Notes: generated by a model from the sequence alone, not told the origin. A DNA stretch of 64,000 nucleotides from Photobacterium jeanii (GCF_001650345.1 NZ_LVHF01000028.1:360873-424872); one strand, 5' to 3'; counted from the stretch's first letter, positions 1 through 8,985 are shown. A program made the numbers and translations.

Positions 1-1
1 C

Positions 2-487
2 GCATTGGGTGGTCTACAAATCGTAATGGCTGTTGGCGCAAGTTTGCTAGCAATCATCAGTTTGATCGCTTTGATCAATGGCGGTCTAGCCCATGTTGGT
101 AGCTGGGTTGGTCTTGAAGAACTAAGCCTTGAGCTGATCTTCGGTTACTTATTTGCACCAGTAGCATGGTTGATCGGTGTGCCGTGGTCTGAAGCTACTG
201 TAGCGGCTAGCCTAATTGGTAAGAAGATTGCAGTGAATGAATTCGTTGCTTTTGCTGACCTAATGGCAGTGAAAGAGCAGCTAAGCCAACACTCGCAAGC
301 TGTAGTGACTTTCGCACTATGTGGTTTTGCGAACCTAACTTCAATTGCAATGTTAATGGGTGGTTTAGGTGGCGTTGTACCTAGCCGTCGTCCTGATATT
401 GCTCGTCTTGGCTTTAAAGCAATTTTTGCAGCAACATTAGCGAACCTAATGAGCGCAACAATCGCAGGAATTTTCTTATCGTTCTAA
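2..487 (+). CDS. nupC: NupC-type concentrative nucleoside transporter, C-terminal part
   Basis: This is the C-terminal 161 residues of an inner-membrane nucleoside symporter of the CNT family; the beginning lies outside the window. CNT proteins import nucleosides with a cation gradient. The visible part is hydrophobic and carries family hallmarks: the stretch around GVPWSEA, the segment KKIAVNEFVAF with the conserved NEF, and FALCGFANLTSIAM followed by PSRRPDIARLG near the C-terminus. The frame is open to the left edge. The stop at 487 is followed by a strong rho-independent terminator, so this is the last gene of its transcript. Family assignment is secure; the choice between H+ and Na+ coupling cannot be made from this fragment. 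Confidence 0.9.
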   Translation, partial: ALGGLQIVMAVGASLLAIISLIALINGGLAHVGSWVGLEELSLELIFGYLFAPVAWLIGVPWSEATVAASLIGKKIAVNEFVAFADLMAVKEQLSQHSQAVVTFALCGFANLTSIAMLMGGLGGVVPSRRPDIARLGFKAIFAATLANLMSATIAGIFLSF

Positions 488-527
488 GGGCTAGGCTCAC
501 ATGAGCCCTAAGAACGGCTAAGAAATA

Positions 528-554
528 ACAGAGAGCTTCGGCTCTCTGTTTTTG
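528..554 (+). terminator. Rho-independent terminator after the nucleoside transporter
   Basis: A perfect 9-bp stem (ACAGAGAGC / GCTCTCTGT) with a TTCG tetraloop is followed by a T-rich run. It sits about 40 bases after the transporter stop codon. Confidence 0.9.
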
Positions 555-894
555 TATCTGAAACTTGGCACTCTGCTTGCAATGTGTAAATGGTAACTAG
601 AATGCCTAGTTGCAAAAGTAAACTCTTGATGGTGTTGAACTTGATTGTGTTGGAGTAGAAAGAGTTTTGGTTAAGGGCGTTAAGCAAAACTCTTAATACT
701 AACAAAATGAAACCCGCGTTTAGCGGGTTCATTAGAGGTTTACTCGTAAGCCTGATTTTGCAAAACAGACTGGGTAAGACAAGAAGCAAGACCTAAGGGA
801 ACGAGTTGCAACATTTCTTAGTATAGCGAAGCATCGCCAATGGCTGTCTTAAAAGTGATAACATGAGCGGTAACAATCGAAATGAGAAAGCTCA
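555..894. other. Intergenic stretch without a convincing gene
   Basis: A 93-residue open frame on the minus strand here has no recognisable domain and no good ribosome site, so I do not call it. A 7-bp hairpin (AACCCGC / GCGGGTT, 711-729) is followed on the minus strand by a T-rich stretch and could be a weak terminator. A tiny frame at 863-898 (11 codons) ends overlapping the ATG at 895 and could be a coupled upstream reading frame, but this may be chance. Confidence 0.5.
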
Positions 895-1170
895 ATGAAA
901 TCACCAGTTGATAAGTTACTGACCAAGCATCAAGAACTCATTCATTCAGACGGTAAGACAGTGACATCGCACACTCAGCGTGATGAAGATGATTGGGTGT
1001 TACATACGTTAATGATTGAAGATTGCGATGTGCCTTTCAAATTCCGGCGCAAAAAGAAATACAAATCGCTTACTGGGCAGAAAGTGAATATTACTTACTA
1101 CCCAGAAAGCGAAAAGGTGGCAGGGTTCGAGTTTGAAGTGATGCGAATTGTCCGTATCAAGCTTTACTGA
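895..1170 (+). CDS. Conserved small hypothetical protein (91 aa)
   Basis: A 91-residue soluble protein, rich in charged residues (RRKKKYK in the middle), without signal peptide, membrane segment or cysteines. I do not recognise a domain. A purine-rich sequence GAGAAAG lies just ahead of the ATG and supports this start. Composition and codon use look normal for the window, so I think it is a real gene. It stands alone between a terminator-bounded transporter and the convergent GH16 gene, whose stop codon lies only 6 bases away. Confidence 0.65.
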   Translation: MKSPVDKLLTKHQELIHSDGKTVTSHTQRDEDDWVLHTLMIEDCDVPFKFRRKKKYKSLTGQKVNITYYPESEKVAGFEFEVMRIVRIKLY

Positions 1171-1176
1171 TATTGC

Positions 1177-1992
1177 TTACTCAATCGTACAGTGCTTGCC
1201 TTGGGTGTAGCTGATATTACGGAAATAAGCAGTTGATGTTTGTCCGCGATCGTCGTACTCACCCGCCCAATTTGAAATATGCGAATCGGTTAGCCATACA
1301 TTTGCCATAATCCGAAGGGTTGAGTCATCAGCTGATGGTGTCGGATTGTTCGGATTATTACGCTGAACATAAACTAGCTGACCATCCACATACCACTTAA
1401 TGGCTTTTGGGGTCCATTTAATGCCATAGCGATGGAAATCTTCTGAAGCATCAAAGTCTAGGAATATCAGTTTTTCATTACTGCTGGTGTAACGATCATC
1501 GTTAGTCCAGAAGTTAATCTGCATCATATTGGTGTTATTCCCTAAGAACTCGATGTCGATTTCATTGTGCATGCCATTACTGTTTTCGTCTTTGTCGTAA
1601 GGGCCAGCAAATAAGAAGAATGCACTCACTACACCAGATTCTTTAACTGGTTTCATTTCTGCTTCAAAGCAGCCATAGCGATAGAATTTATGGCTTCTTA
1701 ATTCCCCTGACTGGAATTCGCTGCTTTGGTCTGGCAATGGATTTTTTGATAGTGAAATTGCCATACCTTCATTTTCGCTAAAGGTAATGGCTTCACCTTC
1801 CCAGCGGTTCACGAATGGAAAGCCATTGCTCCATCCGTCTGATTTCCACCATAAGCTATCATCGAGACTCGTCATAGGATCGGCAAAATTATTGGTGTTA
1901 GAGGTTGTGGCTTTTTTAGCCGCAAAAAGTGATGGTGAAAGTAGCGCGCAAGCAAGGATCGCCAAAGGCGTGAATTTTTTAATAGTTAACAT
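1177..1992 (-). CDS. Secreted GH16 family endo-beta-glucanase
   Basis: A 271-residue exported glycoside hydrolase of family 16. A signal peptide occupies about residues 1-24 (LSPSLFAA). The beta-jelly-roll catalytic motif is HNEIDIEFLG, with E144 as predicted nucleophile, D146, and E148 as acid/base; this is the GH16 signature ExDxE. Downstream, WTPKAIKWYVDG is another typical family segment. GH16 members cut beta-1,3-, beta-1,3-1,4-glucans, agars, carrageenans or succinoglycan; the subfamily cannot be fixed by eye. The gene follows a DUF3131 gene on the same strand by about 150 bases, at the edge of a polysaccharide locus, so I infer that it trims or releases the glycan made there. It could equally act on foreign algal glucan. 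Confidence 0.88.
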   Translation of the reverse strand: MLTIKKFTPLAILACALLSPSLFAAKKATTSNTNNFADPMTSLDDSLWWKSDGWSNGFPFVNRWEGEAITFSENEGMAISLSKNPLPDQSSEFQSGELRSHKFYRYGCFEAEMKPVKESGVVSAFFLFAGPYDKDENSNGMHNEIDIEFLGNNTNMMQINFWTNDDRYTSSNEKLIFLDFDASEDFHRYGIKWTPKAIKWYVDGQLVYVQRNNPNNPTPSADDSTLRIMANVWLTDSHISNWAGEYDDRGQTSTAYFRNISYTQGKHCTIE

Positions 1993-2139
1993 ATTACTGC
2001 ATCAAGTTGTTAAGGGCGTAAATTGAGTCTAGCAGCGTGATTAATCACCTAAGTGCTTAAGCCTGTATCATCCATAAGACAAACTGAACTTTTGATATTT
2101 GGCTTGATAGAAGTCATATTTCGCCCTTCTGCTTGTTAG

Positions 2140-3651
2140 CTATTTATTGGATTTAGCCAGTTCTGATTCACTGAGTGGGAGGGGCGCTTCGTAACGCCAA
2201 ATAGGACGGTAACCGCGCTTTTTGTACCAGAGCGAAACCAAAATAAGTGAGTTGGTATTGATGTTATAGGCAGTATTGGGCGAGTTTGGTTTGTATAGCC
2301 CAGTAGGAATAGAGCGGTGATCGACACTGTTATTAACGACAGTGTTGTAAAGCAGACGGCTGAAACTGTCTTTAAACAACATACTTAAGCCAAAGGCGAC
2401 TTTATTACTGAACATTTGTCCATTTTCTATGGGTTTCCCCCCCGCTGAGGTGCTAAGCCAATTTTTGCCATAAAAATGAACATTGTTATAAGCAAACCAA
2501 GGGCGCTGGCTTAACGAATCTTCCGCAAAGATGGTCAGTTTTCGAGTATGGTCATACCGGTCTCGTTGAACTTCATAAAGTGAATCTAATTGATTCCACC
2601 AAACATCGTGGCTGCCGAGTTCTATTGCCTGAAGAACATAAGGGTCTGTGGTGAAGTAGGGCAGATTGCGAATATCAATGAACAGCAAATAATCATCAAC
2701 GAACACTTGTTGACTGTATTTAGGACCAAGAGCTTCATCAACGTTGAGGTGCTGCATCGCGAAACCTTGCGCTGCATATTGCAAATAGCCTAAGCGACCT
2801 TCTTGACGATAGGAGGTCGAACTTTTGTATTTTTGCTCACCGTACAAGGTGCCTTTATAGACCGAGCGTTCAAGATCCCACGTACTTAGCAAAGCGGTGA
2901 TCTTGGGTTTAAGTTCGGGTTTGTACTCGGCAGTGATGGTTAACCAAATAAGCAGGCGACCAATATCGAGTGCCGACCACCCATCGCCGTTAGTGCTATT
3001 CGTGCTGTAAGAGCCCGAGGGGTTACCCGTTTTTGTGTTGTACTGTCTGTTTGGGAGTTTATCGCGATAGAGTGGGAAGCTTGCCAAGGTTGCGATAGTT
3101 TTCTCTAGCATGGCATTGGCTTTTTCTTCGTTATATTGCCCCAAATGCTCTAGCGCTAGTATGGCACCTATGCTGCTGCCAACATCCCACATGGTCGCAT
3201 GAGAATAACCTTGAACGGAATCAATGAGCCCAGTGTTGTCGTTCCAATTACGGTCGATGTAATAGCGGGCTTTTTTAAGTAGTAATAGATCTTCACGGCT
3301 GAGTTCAATCGCACTCCCTTCGGGCTCGGCCGTGAGTGGGTTAATGGTTTTGTTTTTTTGCTGTAGTTGCGCTGTTTTGGTGGGAAGTTCTACTGGAATA
3401 GCAGGCGCAATACTACGACGCTGAAACTCGATAACAGGCGCTTCGCTGTTATCTTGCGCTTGAGTGACGGCACGTCCGCCAAAAAAACTCGGCGCTTCAG
3501 GTTGTGCTGTTTGCTCTGTGGCTGAGCTCTCTGATGTTGCTGTTTGCGCGAAAGCAAGGTGGCTGACGGATAATAAACAAGCCGCTAACAAGCCTTGCCA
3601 GAGACGAGGCAATATGTGTTGGCAAGTGTCGGTGAGTAACAGCGTCATCAT
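2140..3651 (-). CDS. Secreted DUF3131 protein (copy 1 of 4)
   Basis: About 503 residues from the ATG at 3651; an open frame extends to a TTG at 3696 but the ATG gives a more plausible signal peptide (hydrophobic LLAACLLSVSHLAFA). A low-complexity stretch follows, then the DUF3131 region with the motifs shared by the other copies in this window: TGLIDSVQGY, ATMWD, LPNRQYNT, GWSALDIGRLL, QEGRLGYLQYA, and PWFAYNNVHFYGKNW. The helical, motif-rich layout suggests an alpha/alpha-toroid fold as in many glycan-acting enzymes, but no activity is established from this sequence. It keeps an acidic residue (TTDPYVL) where copies 2 and 3 have SE/TE. It is divergent from the type I secretion operon and precedes the GH16 gene. 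Confidence 0.8.
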   Translation of the reverse strand: MMTLLLTDTCQHILPRLWQGLLAACLLSVSHLAFAQTATSESSATEQTAQPEAPSFFGGRAVTQAQDNSEAPVIEFQRRSIAPAIPVELPTKTAQLQQKNKTINPLTAEPEGSAIELSREDLLLLKKARYYIDRNWNDNTGLIDSVQGYSHATMWDVGSSIGAILALEHLGQYNEEKANAMLEKTIATLASFPLYRDKLPNRQYNTKTGNPSGSYSTNSTNGDGWSALDIGRLLIWLTITAEYKPELKPKITALLSTWDLERSVYKGTLYGEQKYKSSTSYRQEGRLGYLQYAAQGFAMQHLNVDEALGPKYSQQVFVDDYLLFIDIRNLPYFTTDPYVLQAIELGSHDVWWNQLDSLYEVQRDRYDHTRKLTIFAEDSLSQRPWFAYNNVHFYGKNWLSTSAGGKPIENGQMFSNKVAFGLSMLFKDSFSRLLYNTVVNNSVDHRSIPTGLYKPNSPNTAYNINTNSLILVSLWYKKRGYRPIWRYEAPLPLSESELAKSNK

Positions 3652-3936
3652 GGTGTTTAAGATTAATACGTACCAGCGTTGTGATGATATGCTCAAGTTG
3701 CATACAGCGTTGTCCCCTAACTATATGTTAAATAAACGCTAAATCAAGTTAAGCTTGCGAGGGTGTGAACCTGTAACTTAAAGTACTGATAGTTAGGTTT
3801 GCATCAATTTTGAGAATATGAGAAATATCATCAAAGCTTCACTTTTGCGCTTGGTATAATTCGATATAATGTTCACGTTTTAGACAGGGATACTGTGTAT
3901 TCGTCAGGGATGTAATCTGAATTAAAGGCTATATCT

Positions 3937-4593
3937 GTGACTGCACCTCATATCGTAGAGTTTCACTCTGAATTTCCTCATCGCGTCATCATTGGTGACG
4001 ACACGCTTACGCTGCAAGCCAGCGAACAATTAGACGTAAGTTTTGCTTCACGAAGCTATGTTCTACCGCGTACTTCCGCATTACGTGTAAAAGACTATCT
4101 CGCGCAAGCGTCACTTTTCCTTGAGCCATACGGTGATGTTCAGCAAGCTGATGCCGTGTTAGCGTTTTCCTTTGGCGATGCTCCTTCGGTTAATCGGGAA
4201 TTGCAGCATGTAGCTCAGCAGTGTGCGGCGCAAAAGCCCAATATGCCTGTGTTAATGCAGCAAGAAATTTTCGCTCACGCTCAGGCGGCAAATAATCCGG
4301 TATTCTCAATTGCTGCGCAGCAATACCAAACGACGACAGATGTCGCACGTTCAGCGATGATGATGACAGATAAGCGAAAAGTGATTGTGGTCGCGCAAGC
4401 ATGGCATGCTCAACGTTGTATCGCGACTTGCGAAGCGCTTGGCTGGCAGGTAGTTGGGTTACGTTGTGTGGCAGGTTTTCCTGAAGACGATCCACAGCCT
4501 TGGGTTCGTCATCCCCTTAATTGGATTATTAAAGAAAGCCACCGTGAACAAGCAGCGGGTTATGAAATAAGTGAGCTATTTCAACTAATTTAG
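3937..4593 (+). CDS. Uncharacterised protein, weakly YdcF/DUF218-like
   Basis: A 218-residue protein starting at GTG with a ribosome site AAAGG about 10 bases upstream. No signal peptide or membrane helix is visible. The segment VIVVAQAWHAQRCIATCEALGWQV, followed by a basic region and a C-terminal helix, resembles the second half of the YdcF/ElyC (DUF218) Rossmann-like domain, where a conserved His-x-x-Arg follows a beta strand; the match is weak. It is the first gene of a plus-strand run that continues with the type I secretion ATPase after 84 bases. A role in envelope glycan or secretion is only suggested by context. Confidence 0.6.
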   Translation: MTAPHIVEFHSEFPHRVIIGDDTLTLQASEQLDVSFASRSYVLPRTSALRVKDYLAQASLFLEPYGDVQQADAVLAFSFGDAPSVNRELQHVAQQCAAQKPNMPVLMQQEIFAHAQAANNPVFSIAAQQYQTTTDVARSAMMMTDKRKVIVVAQAWHAQRCIATCEALGWQVVGLRCVAGFPEDDPQPWVRHPLNWIIKESHREQAAGYEISELFQLI

Positions 4594-4677
4594 TGATAAT
4601 CCGTTATCTAAAAAACCTAACAGAGCAGCATTGATGTCTATACTTCATATAACACTAGTGGAGTATGGAGAAGGACC

Positions 4678-6453
4678 TTGCTGCTCACCCAATTACAGAA
4701 TGCGTTTGCTGATTGCAAAAAGGATATTGCCTTTGTGGCTTTATTCAGTTTGTCGATCAACTTTTTGGTACTAACGCTTCCTATATACAGCTTGCAGTTG
4801 TTTGATCGCGTACTCAGCAGTTCAAGTTTTGATACCTTATTTGCATTGCTCAGCATTGCTGTTTTATTGCTGGTGGCACAAGCGGTCATTGAGCATATTC
4901 GTACCCAGCTGTTGCAAAAGTCAGGTTTGAAGTTAGATGTGTCGCTCAGCCCAGCATTGCTGGCAGATAGCGTGCGCATGTCATCGCAACAGAATCGAAT
5001 TCAAAAGAGAGGCTTGCAAGATCTCGCTGAACTGCGCAATTTTTTGGTTACCCCTTCGACTTCTGCGATCTTTGATATTCCTTGGGTGCCTGTTTTCCTT
5101 CTTATTCTCTTCTTATTACACCCTTATATCGGTGCCGTGGCATTGGTCGGCAGTTTGATTTTTTCGGTTCTGTCGATATTGATGATGTATGCAGCACGTA
5201 AACCCAGCGGGCATTCTCAAGACTTAGCAGCCAAAACCAGTATGGAGTTAAATGACTATCTACGTAATGCCCCGATGCTTCGTGCGATGGGGATGGCAGA
5301 CAGCATTGGCAATATTTGGAATAACCGCAACAGCGAGTTGTTGAATCTGCAATGGAAGGTCAATTCGCGTACAGGTCAGTTACTGGCGATTAGCCGTTTT
5401 TTCCGCACTCTGCTTCAGGTGATCATCTTGACTGTGGGGGTGATGTTGGCACTTGAGCAACAGATTGGTACGGGGGCGATTATTGCGAGCTCGATTTTGA
5501 TGGCGAGGGTGTTGTCACCGTTTGAACAAGCGGTGAGTGGCTGGAAAGGTTGGTATAGCGCCTATCAGGCATATCAAAGATTAAAAAACATGGAGTGCAG
5601 CAAAGAGGCGCAGGCGCAAACCGAACTACCAGAACCTAAAGGTGAACTACTGCTTAAGCATGTTGGGCTTAAGTTTGATGGTCAGAAAGAGCCTGTACTA
5701 CAAAATATCAGTTTCAAATTAGGGGCTGGGAATGCACTGGCGATCATGGGGAATAGCGGCTCTGGTAAATCTACGTTAGCGGCTTTGATCATGGGGATCC
5801 ACAAACCGTCGATGGGTACGATCAAGATCGATGGAGCGGCAATAGAGTTGTGGCCTGAGGAGCAGTTTGGTCGCCACATCGGCTACTTGCCGCAAGAGGT
5901 TGGATTACTTGCCGGAACCGTCGCTGAGAACATCTGCCGCTTTAGTAATGCACCCGCCGATAAAATTATTCATGCCGCACGTTTGGCATGTATCCATGAG
6001 TTAATTATCTCTTTACCTAAAGGCTATGACACCTACCTTGGCGAAGGGGGCATGCAGCTATCTGGTGGGCAGAAGCAGCGTATTGGTTTGGCTCGCGCTA
6101 TTTTCTCAAACCCTAGCGTATTGGTGTTAGACGAGCCGAACTCAAATCTCGACCCTGAAGGGGAAGTTGCCCTTGCTATCGTGCTGCAATATTGCAAAGA
6201 AAACAAAATTACCGTGGTGATGATCAGTCACCGTCCGGGGTTCTTGCGTCAGATGGATTGGGTGATTGTGCTTAAAGACGGCAAGATTGAAAAAGCTGGT
6301 ACTTGCGACAAGTTCTTGGGTGCGATGTCTGAAGTGGATGGCAAATCTGAGTTAGCTCAAGTGCCGTCATCATCCGCGAACACCAAACCTGGTGACACTA
6401 AAACGGCGCAAAAAGTAGCGGCAGTTGCGCAATCAGGAGGCGCTCATGGATAA
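4678..6453 (+). CDS. Type I secretion ABC transporter, PrtD-type permease/ATPase
   Basis: A 591-residue inner-membrane ABC exporter. The TTG start is supported by GGAG 7 bases upstream; no in-frame ATG is close. Residues about 15-290 form the six-helix membrane domain. The nucleotide-binding domain has Walker A GNSGSGKST (about residue 358), signature LSGGQKQR (about 460) and Walker B VLVLDEPNSNLD (about 481), the last being typical of the PrtD/HasD/AprD subfamily. No C39 peptidase or C39-like domain is present at the N-terminus, consistent with export of RTX proteins carrying an uncleaved C-terminal signal. A hydrophilic tail rich in K, T and A follows. Its stop overlaps the start of the membrane-fusion gene. 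The likely cargo is the RTX giant at 10.4-15.4 kb. Confidence 0.93.
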   Translation: MLLTQLQNAFADCKKDIAFVALFSLSINFLVLTLPIYSLQLFDRVLSSSSFDTLFALLSIAVLLLVAQAVIEHIRTQLLQKSGLKLDVSLSPALLADSVRMSSQQNRIQKRGLQDLAELRNFLVTPSTSAIFDIPWVPVFLLILFLLHPYIGAVALVGSLIFSVLSILMMYAARKPSGHSQDLAAKTSMELNDYLRNAPMLRAMGMADSIGNIWNNRNSELLNLQWKVNSRTGQLLAISRFFRTLLQVIILTVGVMLALEQQIGTGAIIASSILMARVLSPFEQAVSGWKGWYSAYQAYQRLKNMECSKEAQAQTELPEPKGELLLKHVGLKFDGQKEPVLQNISFKLGAGNALAIMGNSGSGKSTLAALIMGIHKPSMGTIKIDGAAIELWPEEQFGRHIGYLPQEVGLLAGTVAENICRFSNAPADKIIHAARLACIHELIISLPKGYDTYLGEGGMQLSGGQKQRIGLARAIFSNPSVLVLDEPNSNLDPEGEVALAIVLQYCKENKITVVMISHRPGFLRQMDWVIVLKDGKIEKAGTCDKFLGAMSEVDGKSELAQVPSSSANTKPGDTKTAQKVAAVAQSGGAHG

Positions 6454-7753
6454 GCAGACTTTTGATACTAAGCGCATTATCGTTTTTGGTTGCTTATTTA
6501 TTGCCTTAACGGTTGGCGTCTTTGTGACTTGGGCCGTGACGGCTAAATTGCATTCTGCCTCCATTGCCTCGGGTACGCTCGTTGTTGAATCGCAACGTAA
6601 AAAAGTTCAGCACTTACAAGGCGGCTGGGTTAAAGCCATTTATGTGAGCGAAGGGCAACATGTGAAAGCGGGCGAGGTGCTACTTGAGCTTGCTAACAGT
6701 AAGGCTGAAGCCGATTTTCGCCGTTTGATTTTACGCGCAGTGTCACTGCAATCACAGCGTGACCGTTTAGATGCAGAGTTAAACAAACGCAAAGAGGTGA
6801 TTTGGCAGGTGCAAAGTATGCCAATCAGCCAAGAGTTGGATGACATTGAGCTCAGCAATATCATCAACACCCATAAGATGCAGTTTCAACAAGCTTCGCT
6901 TCGTGATGATTTACGCTCTGGTCAGTTTGAACAGCGTAAATTGTTACTTGATGAACAGCTACGTGGTACGAAATTTCAATTACGAGCGATTCGTCGTCAG
7001 CTAGATCTTGTGAAACAAGAAATAGAAATGACTGCTGGATTATTGAAAAAGGGTTTTGTTGCTAAGACCCGAATGCTGGAGTTGCAACGTCATCAAGCCA
7101 GCATTGAAGCGCAAATTGCTGAATTGGACTCTGAGCGCGAAGTCTTAGCACGTCAGCTTGTGTCGTTGGAGCAAGACTATGAAACCGAAACAATAGAGCT
7201 GCAACAAACGGTCACCGCTCAACTAGAGCTAACCGATAAAGAGCTGCGTGATGTGAAGCAGGCACTAACCGCAGCAACCGATGTACGCTCGCGCGTGACG
7301 ATCCGTAGTGAGCATAACGGCACTGTGGTGGGGTTGAATGTTCACAGCGTAGGTGGAGTGGTTAATGCGGGCGATGTGATGATGGAAATTGTTCCAGATA
7401 GTGATGAATTGATTGTTGAAGCTCTAGTAAAGCCTGAAGATATTGATGTGGTTCATCAAGGTTTGGAAGCCAAGGTTAGGTTAAGCGCCTTTAATATTCG
7501 CCGCACTCCACCTGTGCAAGGTGAAGTGGTGTATGTGGCTGCTGACCGATTACTGCCGAAAAAAGAGTCTCAGCAAACGGGCTATTTAGTGAAGGTTAAG
7601 CTGAATAAAAACGAAGTGAGCCGTCTTGAAGGTGTCGAGCTATACCCAGGTATGCCAACAGAGGTCTTTATTTTGTTGGAAAGTCAAACTATGTGGGAAT
7701 ACCTCACCGCACCTTTGTTTAGTTCTTACTATCGCGCATTCAGAGAGTCGTAG
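6446..7753 (+). CDS. HlyD-family membrane-fusion protein of type I secretion system
   Basis: A 435-residue periplasmic adaptor that links the ABC exporter to an outer-membrane TolC channel. The ATG at 6446 has a perfect AGGAGG upstream and overlaps the stop of the ATPase gene (ATGGATAA), so the two are translationally coupled; the upstream TTG at 6425 is less likely. One N-terminal membrane helix (about residues 10-30) is followed by a lipoyl-like half (GGWVKAIYVSEGQHVKAGEVLLEL), a long coiled-coil hairpin (about 75-270), and the second lipoyl half with a beta-barrel (SEHNGTVVGL, GGVVNAGDVMMEIVP). The C-terminal PGMPTEVFI is typical of PrtE/HasE proteins. No tolC homologue lies in the window, so a housekeeping TolC is presumably used. 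Confidence 0.93.
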   Translation: MDKQTFDTKRIIVFGCLFIALTVGVFVTWAVTAKLHSASIASGTLVVESQRKKVQHLQGGWVKAIYVSEGQHVKAGEVLLELANSKAEADFRRLILRAVSLQSQRDRLDAELNKRKEVIWQVQSMPISQELDDIELSNIINTHKMQFQQASLRDDLRSGQFEQRKLLLDEQLRGTKFQLRAIRRQLDLVKQEIEMTAGLLKKGFVAKTRMLELQRHQASIEAQIAELDSEREVLARQLVSLEQDYETETIELQQTVTAQLELTDKELRDVKQALTAATDVRSRVTIRSEHNGTVVGLNVHSVGGVVNAGDVMMEIVPDSDELIVEALVKPEDIDVVHQGLEAKVRLSAFNIRRTPPVQGEVVYVAADRLLPKKESQQTGYLVKVKLNKNEVSRLEGVELYPGMPTEVFILLESQTMWEYLTAPLFSSYYRAFRES

Positions 7754-7767
7754 GAAGGAGTCTGACC

Positions 7768-8010
7768 ATGATTGTTTTTTGGTTATGTTTTTATTTGTTT
7801 TTCTTTTTACTCGCCATTGCTATTGGCTATTACAAGGGCAACCTAGTCGCTGGGGTGTTACTGGGTTATGTGTTAGGGCCTATTGGGGTCTTGCTACTGT
7901 GTATGAGCAAAGACCGCCGCCATATCACGTGTCCATTCTGCCAAGCGCAAATCCATAAACGTTCCTATTACTGCCCGAAATGCCGTGAAAAGGTAATGTG
8001 CGTTGCGTAG
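7768..8010 (+). CDS. Small membrane protein with zinc ribbon
   Basis: An 80-residue protein. The first ~50 residues form two hydrophobic helices (LCFYLFFFLLAIAIG and VLLGYVLGPIGVLLLCM), and the C-terminal part has two CPxC knuckles (CPFCQ and CPKCR, 15 residues apart) that should bind one zinc ion. AAGGAG stands 10 bases ahead of the ATG. It is 14 bases downstream of the membrane-fusion gene and so belongs to the secretion operon. Its role is unknown; such membrane/zinc-ribbon proteins are often small regulators or assembly factors, but that is inference. Confidence 0.75.
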   Translation: MIVFWLCFYLFFFLLAIAIGYYKGNLVAGVLLGYVLGPIGVLLLCMSKDRRHITCPFCQAQIHKRSYYCPKCREKVMCVA

Positions 8011-8021
8011 GGAAGATCAAT

Positions 8022-8912
8022 ATGACAAAAAAAACGAAAAGAACCCGCAAGCCATCTGCTGAATTGTCATCGTCGGCGGCAGAGGCTAGCGAACTGCTGA
8101 ATCAGCCGCTGAAAACGAGAAAGTCACAGATAACTGTGCCGTTACTTAGATTGCAACTTGGTGTGTTAGCTGTCGTTGTCGCTGTAATGTCTTTGATGAG
8201 CGTGATTGCTTGGCAATACTGGCAGCATCAAAAGTTGCAGGCAGATTGGTTTGCGCAGGAGCAGGTGATTTTTAATCAGCGCACTCAGATTAATGAGTTG
8301 TTGGTTGAGCTAGATGATCAGCTACAACAGCAAGTTGCTCTGAAAGCGGATATCAGTACCGCAGGAGAGTTACTTGCAGATCAAAACTTATCAATGAGCT
8401 TATTAGATGAAGAAGTCACTCGCTTAACAGGATTGCTAGCTGATCGTGATAAGCAATTGAAGGTGACTAAATCAACTTACCAGCGCAATTTATCTTCCCA
8501 ACTAAAAAGAGAGAAAGCACGTTTACGCTCTAGCGAACAAGCGCTCGCCCAAGAAAAACAAATGCTAGCGGCACAAGAAGCGGCTGTGAAATCAAAAATG
8601 GGCGATGTGAGTGAGTGGGAAAAGAAAAAAGCTGAGTTTGATAAGCTTTACGCAAGTTCTGCGCTTGAAGTTGAAAATGAAAAGCGCATCGACAAGTTGA
8701 TGGCACAGTTTAATAGTTTGCGAGTGGATTTGAATGTGGTGAATGAGTGCGATAAAGACTATCTATATCGCTATAACGAAGCGAAGAGTGTGCTTAACCA
8801 TATCCGCACTTTCATTCAAAAATATGAGATGAAACAAGAGTATTACTTTTACGTTATTTCAAACGATAGCCAAATTACGTCTCAAAATCGTCGGTTATGT
8901 TTGAAAGAATAA
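8022..8912 (+). CDS. Membrane-anchored coiled-coil protein of the secretion operon
   Basis: A 296-residue protein from the ATG at 8022 (preceded by AGGGAAG); an in-frame ATG at 7998 would overlap the previous gene. A basic, Ser/Ala-rich cytoplasmic head (about 1-45) is followed by one membrane helix (LGVLAVVVAVMSLMSVIAW, about 46-65), and then a long periplasmic coiled coil rich in L, E, Q and K (about 75-240). I recognise no family. It is the last gene before a strong terminator and directly follows the zinc-ribbon gene. A structural part in the type I apparatus, or in linking it to the matrix, is a guess from position. Confidence 0.75.
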   Translation: MTKKTKRTRKPSAELSSSAAEASELLNQPLKTRKSQITVPLLRLQLGVLAVVVAVMSLMSVIAWQYWQHQKLQADWFAQEQVIFNQRTQINELLVELDDQLQQQVALKADISTAGELLADQNLSMSLLDEEVTRLTGLLADRDKQLKVTKSTYQRNLSSQLKREKARLRSSEQALAQEKQMLAAQEAAVKSKMGDVSEWEKKKAEFDKLYASSALEVENEKRIDKLMAQFNSLRVDLNVVNECDKDYLYRYNEAKSVLNHIRTFIQKYEMKQEYYFYVISNDSQITSQNRRLCLKE

Positions 8913-8952
8913 TGCATATTAACCCGACTTATCAGGGCTAAGCTGTTTCTTC

Positions 8953-8985
8953 CACCGCCTCATATTTGAGGCGGTGTTTGTATTT
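8953..8985 (+). terminator. Terminator of the type I secretion operon
   Basis: A 10-bp perfect stem CACCGCCTCA / TGAGGCGGTG with a 4-base loop is followed by a T-rich run, about 40 bases after the coiled-coil gene. Confidence 0.85.

Noticed and set aside
508..789. 93-codon minus-strand frame
   Set aside because: It overlaps a terminator, has no ribosome site and no recognisable domain.
3497..3703. 68-codon minus-strand frame with AGGGGA upstream, overlapping the start of DUF3131 copy 1
   Set aside because: The peptide is not recognisable and the overlapping frame encodes a proper signal peptide and domain; the ribosome-site match is likely chance, though it leaves the exact DUF3131 start open.
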